Shown in pieces: positions 52,481-62,093 of a DNA stretch of 64,000 bases. The DNA comes from Lachnospiraceae bacterium JLR.KK008. GTDB taxonomy: Bacteria; Bacillota; Clostridia; Lachnospirales; Lachnospiraceae. The notes under the pieces are model-generated. The model worked only from the letters and a program-made list of their open reading frames with translations. It made no database searches and was not told where the DNA came from. Location of the stretch: positions 1,792,001 through 1,856,000 of the forward strand of contig CP143548.1 of NCBI GenBank assembly GCA_037015955.1, in the 5' to 3' direction. The first letter of the stretch is position 1. Each line of letters opens with the position of its first letter. The position numbers and the translations under genes are program-made.

Positions 52481-52490
52481 CAAACATATA

Positions 52491-52706
52491 TAATCCGTAG
52501 TTCCCGCTATATAATTCCTTCTACAATGAAAACAGTATACGAAGCCCCATAAACACTGATAGAGTCTTTCAATACAATCAAAAATTTGTGTAGATAGAAA
52601 TAAAAAGTAAATACATTCTACATTTCAGATATAGACAGTAATTCCGCTAAAATAAAGCCTTTAGAAATGTAGACAGAATTAACTGGCGGGAACTACGGAT
52701 AATCTA
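52491..52706. repeat. inverted-repeat-bounded segment (MITE-like or att-related)
   Basis: ATCCGTAGTTCCCGC (52493-52507) recurs exactly in reverse at 52686-52700; similarity extends imperfectly about 18 bp inward on both sides (AATTC...GTCTAC). The 216-bp segment between the MBL operon and the second recombinase gene has no gene. It sits at the expected left boundary of the second element. Confidence 0.65.
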
Positions 52707-52746
52707 TTTCTCTAGCCCTCCCCTCTGCCGGGGAGGGTTATCATAT

Positions 52747-54399
52747 TTATCCTGTTATCTCTTGTATCTCGCCGACAAAGTTATAGACAATCTTGATTTC
52801 CTGGCATTTCTGACCATCCACTTTTTTAACTTCACCCACCAGAATTTTACTGATAAGCCGGTTCAGCACAGCTTCATCCAGTTCTTGAATTGCAGCATAT
52901 TTGCGGATTTCCTGCATAAATGTCCGAACGTCGCTTTCCTGCTCGTCTGTACGGCGCATCACCAGCATCAAATCCTGAAGCCGTTTCCGATTGGCTTCCT
53001 GTTCCTGCTCCAGTGAGGCAGTCAGCTTCAGAAAACGCTGTTCCGTCAGGATGCCTTTCGCCTTATCTGTATAAAGGCTCATAAACATGCTGTCTATCTC
53101 CTGATTCCTTGCTTCCAGCCGGTCACATTCTTTCTGCATTTCCGAAGCATCCGCCATATACCGCCGTTCCATGCGGCTGGACAGCCGCTGATAAAATACA
53201 TCCGCATCTTTCAAAGCCATCGCCGCCAGATCCTGTATATCTTTCAGCACAAGATTATACAAATCCCTTGCTTCGATCTTGTGGCTTGTGCAGGCGTTCT
53301 TACCCAGCCGGTTATAAGTCTGGCAGATATAGTATGCCTTGTCTATCGGCTCCCGTTCTTTCCCGGTAAACCGGTTCTTCCCGGTTCTCCCGACTTTCTC
53401 ATAACGCACCTGCATGGATTTCCCACAGGTAGCGCAATAGATAATTCCATGGAAGATGTTATAAAAAGGACAGGCATTCCCTTTCATAATTGTTGGCCTG
53501 CGGTCAATGATCTCCTGTACCTGTTCCCATTCTGCCGGTGTGACGATTGCTTCGTGGCAGTTCTCTATCACTTCCCAATTCTCACGGGGGATGATGTCGT
53601 AAGTGTTGGAACGGATACCTTTCTGGTGCGTCCGGCAGACCAGATGTGCGCCCTTATAAAAAGGATTCCGTAGGATATGGCTGATCCTTGCGCTGCCCCA
53701 GGAATAATAGTTCACATCACATTCCGTATTGGCTTTCACCCTTGTAATCGGCACTTTGTCATCCATCAGCTGCTTTGCAATCCGCATACAGCCCCAGCCA
53801 TCCAGCGCAAGTTCAAAAATTCGGCGGATTACCGGCGCAGTTTCAGGATCTGTAATCAGATGCCCTTTTTCATCCGGGTCACGCATCAGTCCAAGCGGCG
53901 GCTGCCCTCCGCAGAATTTCCCCTGCCTGGAACGGGTCATGCGCCCTGCCAATACCTTTTTGGAAATGTCACGGCTGTACATGTCATTCAGGATATTTTT
54001 GAACGGCGTAATATCCATTTCCTGCCTTGTCAGGCTGTCCACCCCGTCCGTGACTGCAATGTATCTTACATTATGCTTTGGGAAAAAGATTTCGATATAA
54101 CTGCCTGCTTCAATGTAATTTCTCCCCAGCCTGGATAAATCTTTGGTGATCACGCAGCCAACTTTCCCCGCTTCAATGTCGGCAATCATGCGCTGAAAAG
54201 AGGGACGGTTGAAATTTCGCCCCGTATAACCGTCGTCCACATAGTATTCATATTGGAACATGCCGTTTTTCTCGGCATAATCTTTGAGCATAAGCTTCTG
54301 GTTGCTGATGCTCATGCTTTCATTCTCCCGGCTGTCTTCAAGGGAAAGCCTGCAATAGAGGGCAGTTATCTTCTGGTTGATTTGATTTTTCCTGTTCAT
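52747..54399 (-). CDS. large serine recombinase (second copy, TnpX/TndX-like)
   Basis: About 550 aa from ATG 54399 (AAGGAG 7 nt before; an ATG at 54405 is too close to that site). Catalytic region ALYCRLSLEDSRENESMSIS, arginine motif KDLSRLGRNYIEAGSYIE, recombinase domain about 190-300, zinc ribbon CATCGKSMQV with CQTYNRLGKNACTSH, and a coiled coil. It differs clearly from the first recombinase at 27309, so the two elements integrate independently. Confidence 0.93.
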   Translation of the reverse strand: MNRKNQINQKITALYCRLSLEDSRENESMSISNQKLMLKDYAEKNGMFQYEYYVDDGYTGRNFNRPSFQRMIADIEAGKVGCVITKDLSRLGRNYIEAGSYIEIFFPKHNVRYIAVTDGVDSLTRQEMDITPFKNILNDMYSRDISKKVLAGRMTRSRQGKFCGGQPPLGLMRDPDEKGHLITDPETAPVIRRIFELALDGWGCMRIAKQLMDDKVPITRVKANTECDVNYYSWGSARISHILRNPFYKGAHLVCRTHQKGIRSNTYDIIPRENWEVIENCHEAIVTPAEWEQVQEIIDRRPTIMKGNACPFYNIFHGIIYCATCGKSMQVRYEKVGRTGKNRFTGKEREPIDKAYYICQTYNRLGKNACTSHKIEARDLYNLVLKDIQDLAAMALKDADVFYQRLSSRMERRYMADASEMQKECDRLEARNQEIDSMFMSLYTDKAKGILTEQRFLKLTASLEQEQEANRKRLQDLMLVMRRTDEQESDVRTFMQEIRKYAAIQELDEAVLNRLISKILVGEVKKVDGQKCQEIKIVYNFVGEIQEITG

Positions 54400-54475
54400 A
54401 GTCATTCTCCTTCTCTATGAACAGGGACACGATACAATTATAATACCATGCCCCCGCTCGTCCTGCAACCGTTTT

Positions 54476-54649
54476 TTAGCCTGCCTTCCGCCCCAGCCAT
54501 TCCTCAAACTGCCCACAGGCCTGCCGCTCAATAAGCTGTTCAAAGGCTTCCTGCATGGTCTGGCTGCCGGAGAACTCCCGTGTCACGATAAACTGCACTT
54601 TTTTCCAACTCTCCTGTCTCTCTTTCTTCTTTTCTGAATCTCTCTGCAT
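54476..54649 (-). CDS. small protein upstream of the recombinase (57 aa)
   Basis: ATG 54649 with GGAGG 9 nt upstream. Reads MQRDSEKKKERQESWKKVQF and ends FEEWLGRKAG. Basic first half, then EAFEQLIERQACGQ. Small proteins of this shape commonly precede serine recombinases in Tn4451-type elements. Function unknown. The gap 54656-54920 is AT-rich with no visible gene. Confidence 0.6.
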   Translation of the reverse strand: MQRDSEKKKERQESWKKVQFIVTREFSGSQTMQEAFEQLIERQACGQFEEWLGRKAG

Positions 54650-54920
54650 AAGCATTTGCCTCCATAAATGAAATAGCCAGACAAAGGAACACGGCAACGA
54701 AGTCCAACAACGGACAGCGTAAAACCTGTAATCTAATATCCGGCCTGTTATTATTGTTTTTTAAATTTTTCCTGAATTTCTCGTTGCTTTCGTTGTCATA
54801 AAAATAGACAATAATAAAATTCTCTTAAAATAAGCGGTTTTCTGAACAACAGGGCAGCATATTCACCGGCAACGAACCCGGCAACAGAACAACAACCTGC
54901 CCGGCAACCAGCACACAAAA

Positions 54921-56282
54921 TCACTCCAACCACTCCTTCGGAAGCTCCAACTGCCGGGCTTCTTCCTCTGTCAGTTTCAAAAAACCGGCTTCGTTGCCGG
55001 ACAGTTCGTTGCCGGAATCCGGTATGCGTTCCCAGCCTTTCTGCCTGCCGTATCCGGCAAATGCCCTGGGATTGGAAAAGTACCGCCAGCCGGTGACAAC
55101 AGAGTTCATAATCTCATTGATGTCGTGGATCTGCCAGCGTTTCGGCTCGTCATATTCATGATGCAGGGCTTCCCGGTAAAGCTGTTTGGAGCATACCTGA
55201 TTCCCCTGATAGGTTTCCAGAAAACCGACAATCATTCCGGCTTCGGTATCCTCCGGCATAAAATCCTTTTGAACCTCCGCTAATTTCTTCTGTATGGACT
55301 TGCTGAATTTCATGGAGTAATTCCCGCCCTGGTAAATCTCCATAGCTTCCGCCCACACCTGCAAAAGATAGGCTCTGGAACCGTCCTCGTCCTCCAAAAT
55401 GTGTACTTCCGCATCTTCCGGGCAGACCATCACCGGCAGGAACCGTCGGTTCCCGGCACGGTCAAGGGGCAGGAAGTCCAGCCGGTTTGATGTGCCGCCG
55501 AACACGCACTGCCGGAGCCGGTCTTTCGGCTGTGATTCATAGGGTGTCCGGTAGGTTTCCTTCTGCCTGCTGATAAAAGAGCGGATCTCCTCAATGCTCT
55601 TTGCGTTGCTGGTGGCAAGCATCTCCGACATTTCAATAATCCAGTGCCCCTGCAGCTTCGTAAATACTTTATCGTCATCCAGCTTCTTTAAGTCATCGCT
55701 GAACCATTCGTCTTTTATTGCCAGTAAGCGGAAAAAAGTGGATTTCCCTGCTCCCTGTCCGCCTACCAGACAAAGCATTTCCTCATATTTTGAACCGGGC
55801 ATGAACACACGCCGGATTGCCCCTAACAGGAAGTGCTTCAGCATCTCCTCCACATAATCATCCGCGTCAGCCCCCAGGAAATGACGCAGGCAGAAACGGA
55901 TGCGCAGCGTTTTGTCCCAGACAAGCCCATTCAGACAGTCCTTTATAGGGTGGTAGCAGTTTTCATCCGCCACGATTGCCAGGGCATTCTGAATCTTCTT
56001 TTCACTGGTCAGCCCATAGTTTTCCTCAAAATAAAGGAGCAGGTATTTAATATCCGTATCCGTAAGTGCGCTGGTGTTCCTGCGCCACCCCACATCCCGT
56101 ACAATATCGATCCGCTCTGTCAGTAAATTCAGCCGAATTGCCCCCTTTAAAAGCGGGTCACGCAGGAATACGGTCTTGCAGTTCCCGATTGTGTTCGCTG
56201 TCTGCCCCTTTTGTGTAATGGAAAGGCTCTCCCTTACCTCATCGACCGTCAGTGCCGGTAGGAGCAGGCCTGCTGCGTTCAT
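54921..56282 (-). CDS. VapE-like primase/helicase (virulence-associated E)
   Basis: About 453 aa from ATG 56282. The P-loop ATPase has CLVGGQGAGKSTFFRLLAIK and WIIEMSEMLATSNAKSIEEI, then FVFGGTSNRLDFLPLD-like sensor sequence (RQCVFGGTSNRLDFLPLDRA) and NRRFLPVMV. The N-terminal part (RLNLLTERIDIVRDVGWRRN) is the usual leader of the PF05272 family. It should support replication of the excised element. The start is uncertain because an in-frame TTG at 56330 also exists; either way it overlaps the CHC2 gene. Confidence 0.88.
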   Translation of the reverse strand: MNAAGLLLPALTVDEVRESLSITQKGQTANTIGNCKTVFLRDPLLKGAIRLNLLTERIDIVRDVGWRRNTSALTDTDIKYLLLYFEENYGLTSEKKIQNALAIVADENCYHPIKDCLNGLVWDKTLRIRFCLRHFLGADADDYVEEMLKHFLLGAIRRVFMPGSKYEEMLCLVGGQGAGKSTFFRLLAIKDEWFSDDLKKLDDDKVFTKLQGHWIIEMSEMLATSNAKSIEEIRSFISRQKETYRTPYESQPKDRLRQCVFGGTSNRLDFLPLDRAGNRRFLPVMVCPEDAEVHILEDEDGSRAYLLQVWAEAMEIYQGGNYSMKFSKSIQKKLAEVQKDFMPEDTEAGMIVGFLETYQGNQVCSKQLYREALHHEYDEPKRWQIHDINEIMNSVVTGWRYFSNPRAFAGYGRQKGWERIPDSGNELSGNEAGFLKLTEEEARQLELPKEWLE

Positions 56283-56880
56283 CACGGCCTGCCTTGTGGC
56301 GGGCGGCAAGTCCTGAAATCCGTTCCCCAATCCGCATCACTTCCTTTCCATGTTCTTTTATTACGGCGGCTTTTTCTTCTGCCGTACCGGTCAGCAGAGT
56401 ATCCAGCAGATATTCTGTATAAGACTGTTTCTGTAAAGACTCCACAAACAGGGGATTCCATTCTTCTTCCGGAGTGTTTGGCGCATACTCTGTTCTCCAT
56501 TTTTCTAACAAATGGTTATAATCCGATAAAATCCGGCAGCACTGTAACTCTGCCTGCTTTAGCCTCAGTTCTTCAGATATTTTTTTCTTTACCGGGAGTG
56601 GGGAAGCCCGCCCTTTGTTGTCGTAACTGATTCCAAAATCAGAAGCCAGCTTCACAGCCGCCCCGAGGTTATTCAGCCCATACAGCCTTGCCGCAAAGTC
56701 AATCACGTCGCCGTCTGCCTGGCAGCCGAAACAGTGGAAACGTTTATCCACCTTCATGCTTGGATGCCTGTCATCATGGAACGGGCAGCACGCCATGCCG
56801 TTCCGATTCACCCGGATACCATACATCTCAGCCGCCTGCCTTGCCGTCACATTTTCCTTTACTGCTTCAAATACATTCAT
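56239..56880 (-). CDS. CHC2 zinc-finger primase-like protein
   Basis: A 213-aa protein. The CHC2 zinc finger CCPFHDDRHPSMKVDKRFHC and CFGCQADGDVIDFAARLYG is at residues about 30-75, preceded by VTARQAAEMYGIRVNRNG. The rest is helical. It should bind DNA to prime replication together with the VapE-like protein, which overlaps its 3' end by about 44 bp. Confidence 0.9.
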   Translation of the reverse strand: MNVFEAVKENVTARQAAEMYGIRVNRNGMACCPFHDDRHPSMKVDKRFHCFGCQADGDVIDFAARLYGLNNLGAAVKLASDFGISYDNKGRASPLPVKKKISEELRLKQAELQCCRILSDYNHLLEKWRTEYAPNTPEEEWNPLFVESLQKQSYTEYLLDTLLTGTAEEKAAVIKEHGKEVMRIGERISGLAARHKAGRDERSRPAPTGTDGR

Positions 56881-56938
56881 ACCGTCCCTTTCCGAAATAA
56901 AAAAGCATCTGCCATCTCCGCAAAGAAAAGCAAATGCT

Positions 56939-58330
56939 TCAAATTTCCATATCTTTTTTTGTTACCGGTCTTATCCCATCCCTGCGCTCCATGCGTTCAC
57001 GGTTCGCCCGGTCTGCTTCTGTTTTCCCCCTTGCAAGCCTGTCCCTGATAGATTCCCTTGCTTTCTCCTTAATCTGTTCCTTATTCACACGGCTTACCTC
57101 CGGCTTTTGGAGCGCCGACTGGACTTTCCTCAGCACATTTTGCGCCGCATTTTTTATCTGCTCCTGGACTGTGTTCAGGCACTTCACGGCAAAATCCCTT
57201 TTCTCCTTCGGGGCTTTCCGCTCCGGCGAAGCCAGCCACTTTTTATAATCTTCAACTGCCCGGATGTCCTCTTTCTGTGTCTCCGCCCGGACAGTATCCG
57301 ATACAACCTCACAGGCTTTCTCATAAGCAGTGTCCGCCACTTCCTCTACCAGCGATTCTATGTCTGCGATCTTCATGGTGACAGTTGCAAGGGCCGCCTG
57401 CTTTTCTGAAAGTTCCTGCTTCTTTTCCTCAATCAATCCTTCCTGTTTTTCCAGTTCTTTTTCCTTCTCTAAAACAGCCTTTGCCGCTTTATCAAATTTA
57501 TTTTCCTGTTCCGCTATGGCCATGGTATTTTGCCTTAAAATTTCTCCCTGTGCGGAGAGTTTTTCTTTCTGCTTTTCAATGATGAAATCCTGCTTTTCCA
57601 GATATCCCCTGCCGCCGTAGCTTGGTTCTGTCTGCAAATGCAGACTGTGTTTCGCACAGATACGGAAAAGCATTTTCCGGCACTCCGCATCAAAGGTCTG
57701 CTTACGGTTGTTGTTCCTGCCTTTTTTCTTTTCAGGATCAGGGAGTGGCACCCCCAGTTCTTCCAACGCTTTCTCCTGCTGCGGACATAATTCGCCGTAT
57801 TTATTTTCACAGTCAAAAACGTGTCTTTCATGGATATGCGGGGTGCCTTCGTCAAGGTGCAGCGCCCAGTCCAATATGTGGACATGGGAGCCGAATTTTT
57901 CCTCCATCTCCGCAAAAAATTCCACAGCAATCTTTGCCAGCAGTTCCCCCGGAACAGATTCCTCTACTGTCCCGATCTGGTAAATGCTTTCTTCCGGGCA
58001 GGTCTTGTTGTTAGTGAGCAAGTCATCCACCGTCCGGTTGCGCTCTGTGTGCCTGTTCTTTTCGTTCCGCTCATTCTGCGCCTGTACATGGTCTGCATAA
58101 TGCTCATAATAATAAATCCGTTCAATCTTCTCAAAAGAATAATCGTTTTCCCCGCCCCTCTCCCTTGTCAGGGCTGAAGATAAGCCGGTATAACAATCCC
58201 AGTAAATATTCTGCCTTGTCCGTTCCATGTCGATATGTTCACTGTTCGCCACATCAAATCTCCGGTCATTGTGTTTGGGATTGTAAGCGCCGTTTTTCCC
58301 GGCTCTGCCGTTGTGTCTGGTCAGTTTCAT
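56939..58330 (-). CDS. MobV-family relaxase
   Basis: A 463-aa protein starting at ATG 58330 with GGAGG 5 nt before. The relaxase metal motif is HLDEGTPHIHERHVFD (HxDExxPHxH), preceded by VHILDWAL. The N-terminus KNGAYNPKHNDRRFDVANSE and SHVHI region fit the MOBV/Pre family, which nicks oriT and leads DNA transfer. The C-terminal half is a long coiled coil (EKEKELEKQEGLIEEKKQEL). Hairpins upstream (58421-58572) are the likely oriT. Confidence 0.9.
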   Translation of the reverse strand: MKLTRHNGRAGKNGAYNPKHNDRRFDVANSEHIDMERTRQNIYWDCYTGLSSALTRERGGENDYSFEKIERIYYYEHYADHVQAQNERNEKNRHTERNRTVDDLLTNNKTCPEESIYQIGTVEESVPGELLAKIAVEFFAEMEEKFGSHVHILDWALHLDEGTPHIHERHVFDCENKYGELCPQQEKALEELGVPLPDPEKKKGRNNNRKQTFDAECRKMLFRICAKHSLHLQTEPSYGGRGYLEKQDFIIEKQKEKLSAQGEILRQNTMAIAEQENKFDKAAKAVLEKEKELEKQEGLIEEKKQELSEKQAALATVTMKIADIESLVEEVADTAYEKACEVVSDTVRAETQKEDIRAVEDYKKWLASPERKAPKEKRDFAVKCLNTVQEQIKNAAQNVLRKVQSALQKPEVSRVNKEQIKEKARESIRDRLARGKTEADRANRERMERRDGIRPVTKKDMEI

Positions 58331-58420
58331 TCTGTCCTCCTTCTTTTCAATTTTCTCTCTGCGGGAAGGGCAGCTTTGCTGCCGAATCTGCCGGTTCCTG
58401 CGTCAGATAATACCCAGTAC

Positions 58421-58572
58421 GAATTGGCGCAGGCGCCAACTCTAGCTGGGCAAGGCGTTTCACCCTTGACCCGATAAGGACTGCCGCCCTTAACCCGCCA
58501 AAGGGCTTTGCCCCTTGACCCCAACAGGGCGCTTCGCCCCTGTACCCAGAGCAGAGGGATTGCATCCTCTGC
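58421..58572. other. oriT-like array of hairpins upstream of mobV
   Basis: Six consecutive hairpins lie in about 150 bp: TTGGCGC/GCGCCAA (58424-58439), CAAGG/CCTTG (58451-58468), TAAGG/CCTTA (58475-58492), CAAAGGGC/CCCCTTG (58499-58517), CAGGGCG/CGCCCcTG (about 58525-58543) and GCAGAGG/CCTCTGC (58551-58572). On the minus strand four are separated by the recurring motif GGGT(C/A/T)AAGGG or GGGTACAGGGG. The position beside the relaxase gene suggests oriT. Confidence 0.65.
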
Positions 58573-58614
58573 ACTCCTGCACAAAGGAAGTTACCTATTG
58601 CATTTCTAAAAATT

Positions 58615-58676
58615 TTCAAAAATAAAAGTCACTTACTGGACAGCTTTTTTATAAAAACAATCCGACAAGTGACTTT
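58615..58676 (-). terminator. terminator of the restriction-modification operon
   Basis: AAAGTCACTT (58625-58634) and AAGTGACTTT (58667-58676) form a 10-bp stem; on the minus strand it is followed by a T-rich run. The rest of the gap 58331-58693 is the hairpin array. Confidence 0.65.
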
Positions 58677-58693
58677 ATTACCGATTCCTATAT

Positions 58694-59107
58694 TCAATTT
58701 TTTATCTCTTCACATAATCGTTGCAACCGTTCTTCGGCCACACGCTTTTTTAATTCACATTCCCAAACTACAATTACTTTCCAACCTGTATCTTCAAGTT
58801 TTCTGATATTGTCCTGATCCCTCTGTGCATTACGTTTAATCTTCGGCTCCCAATATTCCTGATTTGACCGAGGCAATCTTGCCCTGGAACATCCATGCAT
58901 GTGCCAAAAACAACCATTCACAAATATCACCGTATAATACTTCGGAAGTACAATATCTGGCTTTCCAGGATAGCGTTTATCATTTTTTCTATACCGAAAC
59001 CCATGTGTAAATAAATATTTTCTTACAAGTTCCTCTGGCTTTGTATTTGTACTCCGTATATGCGACATATTTTTGCTGCGTTCTTCCGGTGTCTTTGTAT
59101 CAGCCAT
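58694..59107 (-). CDS. vsr: very-short-patch repair endonuclease (Vsr)
   Basis: About 137 aa from ATG 59107. The Vsr core MSHIRSTNTKPEELVRKYLF, FRYRKNDKRYPGKPDIVLPK and VIFVNGCFWHMHGC is intact, including the Asp of PDIVLP and the zinc/His-Cys segment near GCFWHMHGC. It nicks T:G mismatches that arise when 5-methylcytosine is deaminated, so it fits beside the C5 methyltransferase. An upstream start at 59137 is possible and would overlap the Z1 gene stop. Confidence 0.93.
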   Translation of the reverse strand: MADTKTPEERSKNMSHIRSTNTKPEELVRKYLFTHGFRYRKNDKRYPGKPDIVLPKYYTVIFVNGCFWHMHGCSRARLPRSNQEYWEPKIKRNAQRDQDNIRKLEDTGWKVIVVWECELKKRVAEERLQRLCEEIKN

Positions 59108-59129
59108 ACTATCACATCCCACATTTATT

Positions 59130-61022
59130 TTATGCATTTTCTCCGCTGTAATAAGCATAATCTCCTGGCAGCTTAATATTGGGAATCCAAAGTTCTTCTC
59201 CATCCCATCCCTTTGAAATATTCCCGGTAATTTTATAAACAGTAAGTACTACTTCCTCTGTATATTCATCACCTAATTTTCTGTCAGCGGGAGAAAGTAA
59301 TGTTCCTGTTCCTTTTCCTATATCTCTATTACGGCGAACAATAAGTTTTCCTTGTGTTGCAGGATCTGCCGCCAAAAACGTATTGATAAATCCTATAAAT
59401 ACTTTCGCATTCCAGTCATCAACTTCGGAATCCATATGTTCAATAAGTTTTACTATCAGTTTTAAACTTACCGTATACAAGTCATTATCAAAACATTCCA
59501 ATATTTTATCTATATCCGAAACTGTTCTATTCACTGGATAGAATGGAAAATAATTTACTCCGCCTGAATAAACGCCAACGGCCTTTTTATCCAAAACATT
59601 TTTTCTTGTCGGTTTCAAACCCGTCGGGTAAAATATTTTAACATTGCACCCATTGCTTGAATTTTCAATTTGCCGGATGATACTATTATTAGTCCTGTTA
59701 ATATCTGAAAACAGTTTGAATAGCTTCGGCGGCATAAAGACACGCATTAAATCTGGATCTCTATCATACCCAAACATCCTTGCATGCTGCCACATAGTAT
59801 CTGCCTGCGGACTTTTTGCCACACGGCAGTAATATATTGTCTGAAGCTGCGGAAACGTAACTCCCCGCCCTAAGCTATTGCCGCCAACAATAATATTAAT
59901 GCCTGTATCATATTGCGTATTTTCATCGTATGACACGATTGAGTTCAACATTAAAATATTCACTTTATCATCCAGCATTTGGGCAATTATATAACCATAA
60001 ATTTTATCCAACGGAAAAATATCTCTTTTAGTATCTTTTAGTGATTTATAAGCAGCTTCAAACGCTTCATATGTTTCCTTTTCGTCATATGAATGGCAAA
60101 TTTCATTCAAGTAATTCCCTATCTTATTTGCAAAACTTGAATGCTGGCTTGTTTTTACACTTGGATGAATCAAAAAATTGCAAACGGTTCCCCCTGCCAG
60201 CATAATATGTCCGGCTGCGATCAAATGCATGATAAGTGCGCTTTTTAAACCGTTTTCAGGAAATTCGTCATCATTTAATAATTCTTCTGCCTCGTCATTA
60301 TCTGTCAAAATAATTTGCTTTGGTTTGTCCTCTGTAAAAAAGAAATTTCCTCCCAGATACTTTTCACCTGGTTTAAAATAATAAATGAAATATGGCTTCC
60401 AACCGCTTTTGGACGTTTGAAGCAAAATCGACTGCGGAGTACCGGTCACTTCCATATAGACACTGCTGGAAGTTGTTCTTTTTATTTCATCCAGATGCTT
60501 ATTGATTGTACTCTGCTTGTTTTTGTTTACCTGTGTATTTAAACTTGCTGCGTCCGCCTCATCATCTACAATAAAAAGTGGATTTCCAGTACAAAAGTTT
60601 GTTGATATGAAATTATTTTTCCATTGTCTTAAAACGGATGCATTTTTCTTCAAAACAATCACCGCTGGTTTACGGAGATTATTTTGGAAAAATTTCAGGT
60701 AATCATTTTCATCGCATACACAAAAATCACACAAATCTCTTTCTGCACGCTTAAATGTTTGTTGTTGTAAAAGAATGTTATCTGTCGTAAGCAATACAAA
60801 ATTCATGAAACTTTCATCAGCAGCTGCACACATAAGCCCAAACATATGGCTTGTCTTTCCGCTTTGAACATCCCCCACCAGCAAACTTACAACATGATCT
60901 GTAAAGGAAAAATTCGATATGTACTGAGGAATAATATTAGACACCGTTTTTTCTATTGCAGCAGATAAGCCAATATTTCCACATTGCTTTATCCGTTCTA
61001 AATATTTGTCCAAATAATTCAT
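59130..61022 (-). CDS. Z1-domain ATPase/helicase of the restriction system
   Basis: A 630-aa P-loop protein. Walker A is LLVGDVQSGKTSHMFGL, the Walker B/DEAD-like motif is LFIVDDEADAAS, and motif VI-like sequence QADTMWQHARMFGYDRDP with GGNSLGRGVTFPQLQT supports an SF2-related fold. This is the Z1 family (PF10593), usually found with C5 methyltransferases and nucleases in type II-like or conflict systems. It overlaps the nuclease gene by 4 bp. Its exact role (translocation or remodelling) is inferred. Confidence 0.88.
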   Translation of the reverse strand: MNYLDKYLERIKQCGNIGLSAAIEKTVSNIIPQYISNFSFTDHVVSLLVGDVQSGKTSHMFGLMCAAADESFMNFVLLTTDNILLQQQTFKRAERDLCDFCVCDENDYLKFFQNNLRKPAVIVLKKNASVLRQWKNNFISTNFCTGNPLFIVDDEADAASLNTQVNKNKQSTINKHLDEIKRTTSSSVYMEVTGTPQSILLQTSKSGWKPYFIYYFKPGEKYLGGNFFFTEDKPKQIILTDNDEAEELLNDDEFPENGLKSALIMHLIAAGHIMLAGGTVCNFLIHPSVKTSQHSSFANKIGNYLNEICHSYDEKETYEAFEAAYKSLKDTKRDIFPLDKIYGYIIAQMLDDKVNILMLNSIVSYDENTQYDTGINIIVGGNSLGRGVTFPQLQTIYYCRVAKSPQADTMWQHARMFGYDRDPDLMRVFMPPKLFKLFSDINRTNNSIIRQIENSSNGCNVKIFYPTGLKPTRKNVLDKKAVGVYSGGVNYFPFYPVNRTVSDIDKILECFDNDLYTVSLKLIVKLIEHMDSEVDDWNAKVFIGFINTFLAADPATQGKLIVRRNRDIGKGTGTLLSPADRKLGDEYTEEVVLTVYKITGNISKGWDGEELWIPNIKLPGDYAYYSGENA

Positions 61023-62080
61023 TTCTTCACCTCAAAATCAAGAAACCAGATTCCCGGCGTTATCGTTTTGGTAAGCGTAAATGTATCCCGACCGTAATCT
61101 TTCAATGTTTTTGCTGTCACTGGTTCTCCAACTTTTAATACTCCTGCATTTTCTAAGCGTCCTTTAAGCCACTTCCCAAGAATTTTTAAATCTCCCTCTG
61201 AGCGGAAGTTTTTACTATAATCTCCGCTAACCTTGCACTTAAAAGACCATCCGTCATCCGTAATAACTGTGAAAACTGCATTCTCTGTTTTACTTTGAGG
61301 ATATCCTTCCTGACTTGTGACATTTTTAGGAACAATCAATTCAACCTCATACCAATGCCGCGGTTTTACAAGCCCGTTTTTCGATTCTCGTCCTTTCCCA
61401 AAGAAAACATTCAGATTGCTTTGTGGCGATATCTCATACGGCTTAATTGGAATTTCGAATGATGTTTTTGTCTTTGCATACATTGCAAGTGCTATATCAT
61501 GCGGAGAAAGTCTTTTTACAAATTCATGTCCTTCAAGCAAAGGATTCTCCTGATTAAACTCATTTATATCAAGTTCTGCAATATTTTTAGTGGCTGTCTG
61601 CGCAAGCTGCGAGATAAACCCGCTCATTTCCTTTGTAGCATTTTGTTCCTGTAGGAGTACAGAATTTTCATAAACCCTTACACCGCCATCTATTATGCTG
61701 CTAAGATTATTAGAGCCTATAATACACGCAAACGGGCCTTTATCATTGCTATATGAATATAGCTTTCCATGGTAGCGGAAAGCAGTGACCAGCCTGACGC
61801 CGCCCATGTTATTTTCTGTGAGAAATTCATTCAAATGCATTGCTGCGTTGTATTGAACCTTTGTGAATTTGTCAAAATAGTGCATCCCCACAATTAAATT
61901 TAGTGCCTGTATGTTACAATTCAACTCAATCGTTTTTTGTAATTCTATCAGAGCATCAGAAGAAACATATCCCACAGCAATATCTAATTTAGATGTCTGC
62001 GGAATAAGACCGTAAAATGTATCTGCAAATGTTTTGCACCCTGTTTTTAATGGAGGGTAATTAGAAACCAAAAATTCCAT
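61019..62080 (-). CDS. NgoFVII-family PLD-like restriction endonuclease
   Basis: A 353-aa protein. The phospholipase-D-type catalytic segment is RYHGKLYSYSNDKGPFACII followed by GSNNLSSIIDGG (HxK...GSxN), as in BfiI/NgoFVII enzymes. The N-terminus DIAVGYVSSDALIELQ is the typical first strand-helix. The C-terminal domain (about 230-350) includes AKTLKDYGRDTFTLT and may bind DNA. It is expected to cut unmethylated sites protected by the adjacent methyltransferase. It overlaps the Z1 gene by 4 bp. Confidence 0.85.
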   Translation of the reverse strand: MEFLVSNYPPLKTGCKTFADTFYGLIPQTSKLDIAVGYVSSDALIELQKTIELNCNIQALNLIVGMHYFDKFTKVQYNAAMHLNEFLTENNMGGVRLVTAFRYHGKLYSYSNDKGPFACIIGSNNLSSIIDGGVRVYENSVLLQEQNATKEMSGFISQLAQTATKNIAELDINEFNQENPLLEGHEFVKRLSPHDIALAMYAKTKTSFEIPIKPYEISPQSNLNVFFGKGRESKNGLVKPRHWYEVELIVPKNVTSQEGYPQSKTENAVFTVITDDGWSFKCKVSGDYSKNFRSEGDLKILGKWLKGRLENAGVLKVGEPVTAKTLKDYGRDTFTLTKTITPGIWFLDFEVKK

Positions 62081-62093
62081 ACTCTGTCCTCCC

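Noticed and set aside
58421-58572. CRISPR-like repeat array
   Set aside because: The units are hairpins with short variable arms and no unique spacers of constant length; there are no cas genes.
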